Shown here piece by piece: positions 8,208 to 17,318 of a stretch of 64,000 nt of DNA; the first letter of the stretch is position 1, and every line of letters starts with the position of its first letter. The stretch lies in contig NZ_JANJUE010000078.1 of NCBI RefSeq assembly GCF_024710765.1, forward strand, positions 40,589 to 104,588, written 5' to 3'. The DNA comes from Pseudoxanthomonas sp. (lineage in GTDB: Bacteria; Pseudomonadota; Gammaproteobacteria; Xanthomonadales; Xanthomonadaceae). The notes beneath the pieces were generated by a model, which saw only the letters and a list, made by a program, of their open reading frames with translations, was not told where the DNA came from and ran no database searches. The translations under genes were made by a program, and so were the position numbers.

Positions 8208-10738
8208 AGCAGCACCTCCACGCTCACCCCGACCAGGTTGACCCGATAGTCCCCAGGCCCTCCGTCGGTGTAGACGCGATGATCGAACACGCGGGTTTCG
8301 TCGAAACCCAGGTAGTGCCAGTCCGACAGCCGGCCACGCTCGTAGGTATCGAACACCCGCATCCGCGTGCGTGGGCCGACCGGGAAGCTCAATCCGACCG
8401 ACAGTGAATTGACCCGGTAGAGCATCGGCGGATAGCGGCCGTCGGCCGAGGCCGCCAGCGCGGGATTGGCCAGTGCGCCGGGCGAGGCGAACCGGTAGCG
8501 GGTGGTGCCGCGCGAGTCGGTCCAGTTCCAGGCCACGTCCAGGCTGGCGCGCCCGATGGCCTGGTTGAGGTTGATGCCGGCGTAGCGGTTGCGCTGGATG
8601 TCATCCAGCCACCAGCGGTTGGCCAGCGGATAGGTCGGGCCGCCCAGCGTGGGATCCGGAGTGGGGGTGCCGTCGTTGACGTTGGCGATGCCCAGGTCCG
8701 AATGGTCGTAGCCGAGCCAGGCGCTGGCGACGGTGGTGGTGGCGGGCTGCCATTCCCATTGCAGGGTGGCACCGCGGGTGTCGTAGTCCTGCCGGCCCAG
8801 TTCGGCGTCGTAGTCGTTGCGCTCGCCGCGCACCGACGCGTACAGGGTCATTTCGCGCGGCAGGATGAAGGTCGCCATCAGATCCAGTTTGTGCTGGGTC
8901 CGGCTGGCGAGGTCGTACTTGCGCAGGGCGGACACCGTATGCGCGGGCACGCCGCCGGCCGGTTCCTGGAAACCGGGCAGATCGGTGGAGAAGGTGAATT
9001 CGTAGGGATCGTAGAAATAGCGGCTGCCGCCGCGATCCAGGTAGGTGTAGTTGGCGCGCAGCGTCAGCCAGTCGCGGGCGCGGTTGTTCCAGGTCAGGCG
9101 CAGGCTGTCGTCGCGGGTGGTCGCGACCTCGCGATGCGCTCGCTCGATGGCGGTATGGGTGTAGGTCGCGCCCAGCGTGTGGCGCGCGTTCGGGCGCCAG
9201 TCCAGCCCCATGGAGACCTCCTGGGTTTCTTTGTCCAGCGGCAGGTTGCGCACGCGGGTGATGACCGAGGGCGCGAGCAGCGGATCCCACACGCCGGCTT
9301 CGCCAGGCACCACGCTGCCCTGTGATCCATTCTCGGCCACGTAGCCCCATTGGCCGGTCAGCGGGTTATAGGCCTGGTAGGTCCCGTCGTAGTCCTCGCG
9401 GTAGTACTTGGCCTGGCCACGCAGCGTCAGCGTGCTGCGCGGCTGGAACACCGCACGCACGTCCAGGCGCTGGGTGTCGATGCCGAGATCGGCGGTCTTG
9501 CGCGACAGCGCGTCCGGCGTGTTCCAGTCGGCGCAGTCAAACAGGAAGCCCGGCCCGATCGGCAGGCCGAACTGGCCCTGGCAGTTCATCGGCGCCAGCA
9601 GGCGTTCGTTCTGGCGCATCGTGCCCAACGAGGTGTTGAAGGTCAGCTCGCCATTCCACGGCAGCTTGCGGGTGAACACCGCGCGCAACTGGTGGTAATT
9701 GTTGTCCGGTTCGTAGGCGAATTCGCCGCTGGTGCGCGGTGGCGGGGTTACGCCCGGCACCACCGAGTACAGGCCGAACGGGACCTGGTAGTCATAGCCG
9801 TTGAAGCGGTTGCGGAAGAACGAACCGGTATAGCTGACATCCATCCGCCACAGGTTGCCGGTGAAGCGCACGCCGCCGTTGACGTTGACGGTGCTGTCGT
9901 CGATGGGGCGCGGGATCTCGTAGATGCCGCCGTTGGCGGGGAACGGGTAGTTGAAGAAGAACGGCCCGCCGAACGGGCGCGCGCCTTCGCGCTGTTCATG
10001 GCTGGCGTTGAAGTACGCGGCCCAGCGCGGGTTGATGAAATAGTTGATGCCCAGCCCCTGCTTGTCGCGGACCACGCGCAGGAACCGTTCCGGCTGCGCG
10101 CCGGCCACGGCGGCGACCTGCGCCGGCGTGCTGGCGGCCGGGGTGAGGCCGCCCGCCAGGGTGAGGTGCTGGCTGCCGACGCCGTTCCAGATCGAACGCG
10201 CGTTGCCACTGGTCACGTTGGGCTGGCTGCGCACGAAGGCCTGCACGCGGAATTTGCCGGCACGGCCGAACACCGCGCGGTAGAACTGGTTGTGCTCGTT
10301 GATGCGGCTGGCGCGGAAATCCAGATAGCTGCCATCGCTGGCGCGCTGCAGGCGGAAGCGCGCATCCACCATCACGCCGTCGTCGAAATCGTTGAAGCGG
10401 CGCCACTGGGTCGCGCGTTCGTCGCCGGAGACATGCAGGTAGCCGAGGCCGACGCTGCCCTCATAGGCCCACTCGCCGTGTGGTTTCAGTTCCGGCCACG
10501 CCGGCGCGCAGGGGTAGAGGAAGCCGGTCGGCGTACGCCGCGAGCCGGCGCGCAGCCAGCTCATCCCATCGGCGTCGCAGCCGATGCCGCGCATGCCGGT
10601 GGGGTCCAGCGCGTTGCCGAAATGCAGATCCGTGCCCACGCCGCTGTCCTGCGCCTGGGCCAGGCCGGCCAGGGACAGCGCCAGGGCCAGCACGGCCAGT
10701 CGCGGCGGACGGGACGTGCGGAAGGTCGAGACGATCAT
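8204..10738 (-). CDS. MtrB/PioB-family decaheme-associated outer membrane beta-barrel protein
   Basis: 844 aa, signal peptide, amphipathic aromatic-rich strands (e.g. GWRPNARHTLGATYTH), terminal strand ending VSVEVLL; directly downstream of decaheme cytochrome gene. Confidence 0.88.
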   Translation of the reverse strand: MIVSTFRTSRPPRLAVLALALSLAGLAQAQDSGVGTDLHFGNALDPTGMRGIGCDADGMSWLRAGSRRTPTGFLYPCAPAWPELKPHGEWAYEGSVGLGYLHVSGDERATQWRRFNDFDDGVMVDARFRLQRASDGSYLDFRASRINEHNQFYRAVFGRAGKFRVQAFVRSQPNVTSGNARSIWNGVGSQHLTLAGGLTPAASTPAQVAAVAGAQPERFLRVVRDKQGLGINYFINPRWAAYFNASHEQREGARPFGGPFFFNYPFPANGGIYEIPRPIDDSTVNVNGGVRFTGNLWRMDVSYTGSFFRNRFNGYDYQVPFGLYSVVPGVTPPPRTSGEFAYEPDNNYHQLRAVFTRKLPWNGELTFNTSLGTMRQNERLLAPMNCQGQFGLPIGPGFLFDCADWNTPDALSRKTADLGIDTQRLDVRAVFQPRSTLTLRGQAKYYREDYDGTYQAYNPLTGQWGYVAENGSQGSVVPGEAGVWDPLLAPSVITRVRNLPLDKETQEVSMGLDWRPNARHTLGATYTHTAIERAHREVATTRDDSLRLTWNNRARDWLTLRANYTYLDRGGSRYFYDPYEFTFSTDLPGFQEPAGGVPAHTVSALRKYDLASRTQHKLDLMATFILPREMTLYASVRGERNDYDAELGRQDYDTRGATLQWEWQPATTTVASAWLGYDHSDLGIANVNDGTPTPDPTLGGPTYPLANRWWLDDIQRNRYAGINLNQAIGRASLDVAWNWTDSRGTTRYRFASPGALANPALAASADGRYPPMLYRVNSLSVGLSFPVGPRTRMRVFDTYERGRLSDWHYLGFDETRVFDHRVYTDGGPGDYRVNLVGVSVEVLL

Positions 10739-10748
10739 GTTCCCTCCG

Positions 10749-11807
10749 CTACTTGTGGAGACGGGGACCGGACGGGTGGTTGGAGCCGTGGATCTGCGCG
10801 TGGCAGGTCAGGCAGCCGCGTCCCATCAGGCGCTCGTCCGGTGCCGGACCGGTGCCCAGCGACGCGCTGGTCAACAGATCGTTCGGATGGCGCGTGTGCG
10901 AGTGGCACTGCTGGCACAGCATCGGCACCGGCGCCACCAGCAGCGCATGCTGGTTGGAGCCATGCGGGGTATGGCAGTTCAGGCAGCTTTCGCGCACCGG
11001 CGCGTGTTCGAACAGGAACGGACCGCGCTTCTCCGCGTGGCACTGGTAACAGGTTTCATTGACCGTGTCGGTCTTGAGCAGCGAAGCGTTGAGCGTGCCA
11101 TGCGGATTGTGGCAATCCGCGCAGGTCATCTCGCCTTCCGGCAGCGGCATGTGCGAGCGGCGGTTGAACTGCTGGCGCACATCCTTGTGGCAGGTCGCGC
11201 AGGTCTCGCTGACCGACTGGCGCGCGGTCAGGCCCTCGGCGGACAGGCGCGCCATCGGGTTGTGGCAATCGCTGCACGACAGATCGTTGCGCTGGTGCAC
11301 CGAACCCAGCCAGCTGTCGCGCGGTCCGCCCGCATGGCAACCCAGGCAACTGCCGGTCTGCGCCGACACCGGCGTGCCGCCGTCATGGGTGAAGGCGATG
11401 ATGCTGCCCTTGGCGGTCGGGTTCTGCGCATGCGCCGAGCCGGGTCCGTGGCAGGCCTCGCAGGTCGGGGTGGCCGGATTGGCCTGCTGCGCGACCTGCA
11501 TGCCCAGCGCGTGCACGCTGTGGGCGAAGTTGTCCTGTTCCTTGGAATGGCACGCCGTGCAGGTGGCTTCGCCGATCGGTTTGGCGGTCGGCTGCAGCGG
11601 ATTCGCGGGCACGGTCGCGAAGGCGAAACCGGGTGCATCGGCGAAGTCGTGGGCGACGCCGTCCTGGCTGCCGAAATGGGTGCCGGGCAGTTTCGAGGGA
11701 TCAAACCCGGTGGGGGCGCTCTGCGCCATCACCGGCGCCAGCCAGCTCGCTCCGAGCATGGCCACCGCCGCCAAGACAAACATCAGACCCAATAGTGCGC
11801 GCCGCAT
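10749..11807 (-). CDS. DmsE/MtrA/PioA-family decaheme c-type cytochrome
   Basis: 352 aa, signal peptide, ten CxxCH motifs (CTACH, CEACH, CLGCH, CSDCH, CATCH, CADCH, CYQCH, CLNCH, CQQCH, CLTCH). Confidence 0.95.
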   Translation of the reverse strand: MRRALLGLMFVLAAVAMLGASWLAPVMAQSAPTGFDPSKLPGTHFGSQDGVAHDFADAPGFAFATVPANPLQPTAKPIGEATCTACHSKEQDNFAHSVHALGMQVAQQANPATPTCEACHGPGSAHAQNPTAKGSIIAFTHDGGTPVSAQTGSCLGCHAGGPRDSWLGSVHQRNDLSCSDCHNPMARLSAEGLTARQSVSETCATCHKDVRQQFNRRSHMPLPEGEMTCADCHNPHGTLNASLLKTDTVNETCYQCHAEKRGPFLFEHAPVRESCLNCHTPHGSNQHALLVAPVPMLCQQCHSHTRHPNDLLTSASLGTGPAPDERLMGRGCLTCHAQIHGSNHPSGPRLHK

Positions 11808-11999
11808 CCTTCTCTCCCTTGCGCCTGGCTGACCAAGGCTGGCTAGCCGCAGGGCTTGTAACGTTCATTACGATAAACGCTGAGTGAATGAAGAAGGAAG
11901 ATCAAGTTGCAGTGCAGCATGAAAGCGCGAATGCCAACGGCTCTTGCTACGTTTCCCGGATAGTGCCGATCTCAATTCCCCCCCGAGCGGGAAAACCGC

Positions 12000-12671
12000 T
12001 CAGGCGCGGGGCAGCACGCCTTCCAGGAAGATCGACACCGCCTCGCAGGCTTCCACCTTCACCCGCGGTTTGTCGGCCACGCCGATGCGGCCGTTGACCG
12101 AGCGCAGGATGACCCCGCCGAACACCATCATGTAGAAGCGATCCGCGACGAGCGCCGGATGTTCGAGGATCAGCCGCCCGCTGCGCTTTTCGCGCTCGAA
12201 GTATTGGGTGAGCAGGCGCTCGGCGGGCGTCACGCCGTGTTCCATGAACCAGTCACGGAGTTCGGGAAAGCACAGGCCTTCGCCGATCACGATGCGATGG
12301 GTGACGATCCGGCCGGGAGACAGGATCTCCTCGACCATGCGCTCGGCGGCCAGCGGCAACGCCTGTTCCGGCGGCAGGTCGGAGCGGTACAGCATTTCCA
12401 GCCCTTCGCCGAACGCGGCGATGCTGCGCTTCATGATTGCCAGCGCAAGGCCGTGCTTGTCGCCGAACGCGTTGTAGAGCGTGGACAGCGAACCGCCCGA
12501 GCGCGCGACCACGTCGTTCAGGCGCGCATTGCGGTATCCCTTTTCCAGGAATACCTCGGTCGCCGCCTCGATGAACTTCTCGATGCGCAGCTCCACCCGT
12601 CCCGACACGTCGCTGCGCGGGCGGGAGCCCTTGTCGGACGGGTAGTGCGGATGGCCGGGGAAATCCGTCAT
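12000..12671 (-). CDS. TetR/AcrR family transcriptional regulator
   Basis: N-terminal HTH IEAATEVFLEKGYRNARLNDVVARSGGSLSTLYNAFGDKHGLALAIM; start 13 nt after ccmB stop. Confidence 0.92.
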   Translation of the reverse strand: MTDFPGHPHYPSDKGSRPRSDVSGRVELRIEKFIEAATEVFLEKGYRNARLNDVVARSGGSLSTLYNAFGDKHGLALAIMKRSIAAFGEGLEMLYRSDLPPEQALPLAAERMVEEILSPGRIVTHRIVIGEGLCFPELRDWFMEHGVTPAERLLTQYFEREKRSGRLILEHPALVADRFYMMVFGGVILRSVNGRIGVADKPRVKVEACEAVSIFLEGVLPRA

Positions 12672-12684
12672 GGGCGGGATGGAA

Positions 12685-13368
12685 TCAGTTGAGGGCGATG
12701 CGGATCGCGGCCGCGGCCGTCCATGGTGCCAGCACCAGCGACAGCACCAGTCCGGCGCCGAGCAGCAACAGGGCGCCACTGCCGTCCAGGCCCTGGGCAC
12801 TGGCGGCGACGCTGCCCGCGCCGAACACCAGGATCGGCACGTACAGCGGCAATGCCAGCAACGCGACCAGAATGCCCGAGCGTCGCATGCCGACCGTCAA
12901 CGCCGCGACCACGGCGCCGAGCAGGCTCAGCAGCGGCGTGCCCAGCGCCAGGGAGGCCAGCAGTGCCGGCAACTGCGCGCGCGGCAGGTGCAGCAGTTCG
13001 CCGAGCAGCGGGGTGACGAGGATCAGCGGCAGCGCGGTGGTCGCCCAGTGGGTCAGTACGCGTACCGCGACCAGCCAGGCCAGCGGCACCGGCGCCAGGA
13101 TCCATTGCTCCAGCGAACCGTCCTCGGCATCGCCACGAAACAGGGTATCCAGCGACAGCAGGCCGGCCAGCAGCACCGCCACCCAGATCACCGCCGAGGC
13201 CACCTTGCCGAGGGCGTCCGGTTCACCGCCCAGCCCCAGCGCGAACACCACCACCACCAGCAGGGCGAACAACGCCGGTTGCAGGGAGTCGCCGCGGCGG
13301 CGCCACATCAACCGCAGATCGCGCACCACCAGCGCCGAGGCCGACGCGAACAGGCCCGGCGTGCTCAT
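12685..13368 (-). CDS. ccmB: heme exporter permease CcmB
   Basis: 227 aa, ~6 [28 protein letters not shown] typical of CcmB; overlaps ccmA. Confidence 0.95.
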   Translation of the reverse strand: MSTPGLFASASALVVRDLRLMWRRRGDSLQPALFALLVVVVFALGLGGEPDALGKVASAVIWVAVLLAGLLSLDTLFRGDAEDGSLEQWILAPVPLAWLVAVRVLTHWATTALPLILVTPLLGELLHLPRAQLPALLASLALGTPLLSLLGAVVAALTVGMRRSGILVALLALPLYVPILVFGAGSVAASAQGLDGSGALLLLGAGLVLSLVLAPWTAAAAIRIALN

Positions 13369-14009
13369 GCCGCACCTCCCAGCATCAGCATGCGGGTCTG
13401 CACCGGCGGCGCGGCGTAGGCACCGTGGGTGGTGACCAGGGCGGCGCCACCGCTGCGCAGGTGGGCGGAAATCATCCGGTTGACCAGGTTGATGCCTTCC
13501 AGATCAAGATTGGCGTAGGGCTCGTCCAGCAGCCACAGCGGCGCGGGCGACAGCCACAGGCGCGCCAGCGAAAGGCGTTTTTTCTGCCCCGCCGAGAGCT
13601 GCCGTGCCAGCGCGTCCTCGTAGCCGGCCAGGCCGACCATCGCCAGCGCGTTGCCCGGCATCTGGCGGGCGCGGCGGCCGTGCAGGCCGCACAGGAAGTT
13701 GAGGTTTTCCAGCGTATCCAGATCCGCCTTCAGCGCCGGCAGATGACCCAGGTAGGCGATGGCGCGCGAACGCTGGGTGGCATTGGCGGCGCGTCCGTCG
13801 ATGGTGATGTCGCCGCGGTCCGCGCGCAGCAGCCCGGCCAGCACGCGCAGCAGGGTGGTCTTGCCGGCGCCGTTGCCGCCCTGGACGAGCAGCGCCTCGC
13901 CGGCATCCACCGCGAATTCCAGCGGGCCGAACACCGGTTCGTCGTTGCGCGAGAAGGCCAGGCCATGGGCGGCCAGCAGCGGCGGGTGGTTCGGAACGGA
14001 ATCGATCAT
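13365..14009 (-). CDS. ccmA: heme exporter ATP-binding protein CcmA
   Basis: Walker [49 protein letters not shown]. Confidence 0.95.
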   Translation of the reverse strand: MIDSVPNHPPLLAAHGLAFSRNDEPVFGPLEFAVDAGEALLVQGGNGAGKTTLLRVLAGLLRADRGDITIDGRAANATQRSRAIAYLGHLPALKADLDTLENLNFLCGLHGRRARQMPGNALAMVGLAGYEDALARQLSAGQKKRLSLARLWLSPAPLWLLDEPYANLDLEGINLVNRMISAHLRSGGAALVTTHGAYAAPPVQTRMLMLGGAA

Positions 14010-14093
14010 CAGGCGGAGCCTTCGCGGGAAGGCGGGTCTCGGGCGGGCAATCAGCCGGCTATTGTATGCGAGCCTTCACGCCGCCCACGGGGC

Positions 14094-14579
14094 TCAGCCG
14101 ACCCACTCGACGCCAGCGAGTCCGGAGAGCCGGGACACGCCCGGCGGCGCCGGCCACATCAGGCGCAGGCGCACCGGCTGCGCATGCCGCCAATACAGGA
14201 TGCCGCCCTGGGAGAAGGCCCGCGCGAGCGCGTCGGCCTGGTCGCGGGCCAGATCCAGCACCAGCCAGCCCGGTTCGTGCCAGCGGCCCTCATCGTCGCT
14301 GGCGCTGGCAGGGACGTACGCACGGCCGGCTTCCCGCAGCCAGGCCACGAGGCGCTGGTCGGCCTGCCGGTTCCGTTCCGCGCTGCGGGCGGCCAGCGGC
14401 GGATTCCAGGCGGTGATCCATAGATAGCACTCCGCGGGGATCTGCCGTTCCAGCGCGGGAGCGGGTTCGCCTATCCGCAGCGGAAAGGCGCCCGCACCCA
14501 CCCGCGCTTCGTAGCGGGCGGCGCACCAGGCGCGTGCCAGCCGGCATTTTTCCGGATCGGGAACGCTGTATCCGTTCAT
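14094..14579 (-). CDS. DUF3293-like hypothetical protein
   Basis: WITAWNPP.. and GWLVLDLARDQADALARAFSQ.. RLRLMWP pattern; start MNGYSVPDPEK. Confidence 0.65.
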   Translation of the reverse strand: MNGYSVPDPEKCRLARAWCAARYEARVGAGAFPLRIGEPAPALERQIPAECYLWITAWNPPLAARSAERNRQADQRLVAWLREAGRAYVPASASDDEGRWHEPGWLVLDLARDQADALARAFSQGGILYWRHAQPVRLRLMWPAPPGVSRLSGLAGVEWVG

Positions 14580-14647
14580 GGCCCCATCATCGCCGGACAC
14601 CGTCATTGCGTACACTCCGCAGTCCCCCTGTGAGACCGGACCGGCGG

Positions 14648-15796
14648 ATGCCACTCGAAACCAAGTTGCCCAAGGTGGGCACCACCATCTTCACCGTCAT
14701 GTCGCAGTTGGCCGCCGAGCATGCCGCGGTCAACCTGGGGCAGGGCTTTCCCGATTTCGCGGTGCCGCAGCGACTGGTCGACGAACTGGATCGCGCCATG
14801 CGCGAGGGCCACAACCAGTACGCGCCGATGACCGGCGTCGCCCCGCTGCGCCAGGCGATCGCCGAAAAGGTGCTGCGCTGCTACGGCCGCCAGGTCAATC
14901 CGGATACCGAGATCACCGTGACCAGCGGCGCCACCGAGGCACTGTTCAACGCCATCCACGCGGTGGTGCGCCCGGGCGAGGAAGTGATCGTGCTGGACCC
15001 GGCCTACGACAGTTATGAGCCGGCAATCGATCTGGCCGGCGCGCGCGCGGTGCACGTCGCGCTGGATCCGCAGACTTTCGTGGTCGACTGGGACAAGGTC
15101 CAGGCGGCGATCACGCCGCGCACCCGCCTGCTGATCATCAACAGCCCGCACAATCCGTCCGGGGCCATGCTGGATGAAGCGGATCTGCGCACGCTGGCCG
15201 ACCTGCTGCGCGACACCGGCATCTACCTGATCTCCGACGAGGTCTACGAGCACATCGTGTTCGACGGCCGCCGCCATGAATCGGTGCTGCGCTACCCGGA
15301 ACTGGCCGAGCGTGCCTTCGTGGTATCCAGCTTCGGCAAGACCTACCACTGCACCGGCTGGAAAATCGGCTACGCGATCGCGCCGCCCGCGCTCAGCGCC
15401 GAATTCCGCAAGGTCCACCAGTACAACGTGTTCTGCACCTTCGCGCCGGCCCAGCATGCGTTCGCGGCGATGATCCGCGACGAACCGGAACACTACGAGC
15501 AACTGGGTGCGTTCTACCAGGAAAAGCGCGACCGCTTCCGCGCGCAACTGCTGGAAACCCGACTCAAGCCGCTGCCGGTGCCGGGCGGGTATTTCCAGCT
15601 GGTGGACTACTCGGCGGTGAGCGATCTGCCGGACACCGAGTTCGTGCGTTGGCTGACCATCGAGCACGGCGTCACCGCGATTCCGCTGTCGCCGTTCTAC
15701 GAGGCGCCGCCCACCGGCCAGCGTCTGGCGCGGCTGTGTTTCGCCAAGAACGCGGCCACCCTCGACGCCGCCATCGAACGCCTGAAGAAGCTGTAG
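14648..15796 (+). CDS. pyridoxal phosphate-dependent methionine aminotransferase (YbdL-like)
   Basis: LPKVGTTIFTVMSQLAAEHAAVNLGQGFPDF start; VSSFGKTYHCTGWKIGY PLP-lysine motif. Confidence 0.93.
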   Translation: MPLETKLPKVGTTIFTVMSQLAAEHAAVNLGQGFPDFAVPQRLVDELDRAMREGHNQYAPMTGVAPLRQAIAEKVLRCYGRQVNPDTEITVTSGATEALFNAIHAVVRPGEEVIVLDPAYDSYEPAIDLAGARAVHVALDPQTFVVDWDKVQAAITPRTRLLIINSPHNPSGAMLDEADLRTLADLLRDTGIYLISDEVYEHIVFDGRRHESVLRYPELAERAFVVSSFGKTYHCTGWKIGYAIAPPALSAEFRKVHQYNVFCTFAPAQHAFAAMIRDEPEHYEQLGAFYQEKRDRFRAQLLETRLKPLPVPGGYFQLVDYSAVSDLPDTEFVRWLTIEHGVTAIPLSPFYEAPPTGQRLARLCFAKNAATLDAAIERLKKL

Positions 15797-15825
15797 CCTT
15801 CCCTGACAAACGGATCCAGACCCCC

Positions 15826-16623
15826 ATGCAGGACCTGCGCCTTTCCCTCGTCCAGGGCATCACCCGCTGGCACGATCCCGCCGGCAACCGCGCCTACTAC
15901 GGCGATCTGATCGCGCCGCTGGCCGGAACCACGGATCTGGTGATCCTGCCGGAGACCTTCACCAGCGGCTTCAGCAACGACGCCATCGATCGCGCCGAGG
16001 GCATGGACGGGGAGACGGTCGCCTGGATCCGCGAGCAGGCCCGCAAGCTCGACGCGGCGGTCACCGGCAGCGTCCAGCTGCGCACGGACGAGGGCGTGTT
16101 CAACCGCTTGTTGTGGGCCACGCCCGACGGTGCGCTGCACAGCTACGACAAGCGCCACCTGTTCCGCTACGCCAACGAACACAAGCGCTACGCCGCCGGC
16201 CGGGAACGCCTGACCGTGGAATGGAAAGGCTGGCGGATCAATCCGCAGGTCTGCTACGACCTGCGCTTCCCGGTGTTCTGCCGCAACCGCTACGACGTCG
16301 AGCGGCCCGGGCAACTGGACTTCGATCTGCAGATTTTCGTCGCCAACTGGCCTGCGGCGCGGGCCCACGCCTGGCGCACGCTGCTGCGCGCGCGGGCCAT
16401 CGAGAACCTGTGCTTCGTCGCCGCGGTCAATCGTGCCGGCACCGACGGCAACAATCTGGACTATTCCGGCGACAGCGCGGTGATCGATTTCCTGGGCCAG
16501 CCGCAGGTGGAACTGGGACCGGGCGAGGGCGTCGCCACCACCACCATCTCGGCGGAAGCGCTGTCGGCGCATCGCGAGCGTTTTCCCGCGATGCTGGATG
16601 CGGATCGTTTCGAGCTTGCCTGA
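15826..16623 (+). CDS. omega-amidase / nitrilase-family protein YafV-like
   Basis: VILPETFTSGF, Lys region, NPQVCYDLRFPVFCRN nitrilase catalytic triad. Confidence 0.93.
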   Translation: MQDLRLSLVQGITRWHDPAGNRAYYGDLIAPLAGTTDLVILPETFTSGFSNDAIDRAEGMDGETVAWIREQARKLDAAVTGSVQLRTDEGVFNRLLWATPDGALHSYDKRHLFRYANEHKRYAAGRERLTVEWKGWRINPQVCYDLRFPVFCRNRYDVERPGQLDFDLQIFVANWPAARAHAWRTLLRARAIENLCFVAAVNRAGTDGNNLDYSGDSAVIDFLGQPQVELGPGEGVATTTISAEALSAHRERFPAMLDADRFELA

Positions 16624-17170
16624 GGCGGCGCGACGCATCTGGACGATCGGCCATTCCAGCCATGACTGGGAGGCGTTCATGGCGATCCTGGCCGACGCCG
16701 GCATCGAGGTCGTCGTCGACGTGCGCCGCTATGCCGCCTCGCAGCGCCATCCACAGTTCGCGGGTGCGTCGCTGTTGCGTGGCCTGTCGGAACGGGACAT
16801 CGACTACCGGCCGATGCCTTCGCTGGGCGGACGGCGCGAACCGCGCCCGGATTCGGTCAACACGGCCTGGCGTCAACCCGGATTCCGCGGCTATGCGGAC
16901 TACATGCAGACACCGGCCTTCATCGATGCCCGCGCCACGCTGGCCGAACTCGCGGCACGCCGCCCGACGGCGTTCCTTTGCGCCGAGGCGGACTGGCGCA
17001 CCTGCCACCGTGGATTGATCGCCGATGCATTCACCGCCGACGGTTGGCAGGTCGTCCACCTGCGCGATGGCGGGCGCCACGAAATCCATCCGCTGACCGC
17101 CGCCGCGCGGCTGGTGGAGGGCAGGCTGGACTATTCGCTGCCGGTGTCGCCGCAGGGCGAGTTGTTCTGA
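16598..17170 (+). CDS. DUF488 domain-containing protein
   Basis: IWTIGHSSHDWEAFMAILADAGIEVVVDVRRYAASQRHPQF ... LCAEADWRTCHRGLIADAF. Confidence 0.9.
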   Translation: MRIVSSLPEAARRIWTIGHSSHDWEAFMAILADAGIEVVVDVRRYAASQRHPQFAGASLLRGLSERDIDYRPMPSLGGRREPRPDSVNTAWRQPGFRGYADYMQTPAFIDARATLAELAARRPTAFLCAEADWRTCHRGLIADAFTADGWQVVHLRDGGRHEIHPLTAAARLVEGRLDYSLPVSPQGELF

Positions 17171-17183
17171 ACCCATCCCTGCC

Positions 17184-17208
17184 GTAGGAGCGACGTCAGT
17201 CGCGACCG
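17184..17208 (+). repeat. left arm of inverted dispersed repeat gtaggagcgacgtcagtcgcgaccg
   Basis: Matches reverse complement of 17276-17300 with one mismatch; intergenic between convergent genes. Confidence 0.8.
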
Positions 17209-17275
17209 GAAGATTGGGTTGCCTGTCATCCGCGCATTCGCGTTGAACCGCGGGAACTGGCTGCTTCCGGGTTTG

Positions 17276-17300
17276 CGGTCGCGACTGACGTCGCTCCCAC
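17276..17300 (-). repeat. right arm of inverted dispersed repeat (cggtcgcgactgacgtcgctcccac)
   Basis: Reverse complement of 17184-17208, 24/25 identity. Confidence 0.8.
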
Positions 17301-17318
17301 AGGGGCGCAAGGGCCAAA

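Noticed and set aside
11985-12001. Hairpin GAGCGG-gaaaa-CCGCTC at the tetR stop as a terminator
   Set aside because: Short stem, no U-tract on the minus strand (followed by G-run); kept as unproven.
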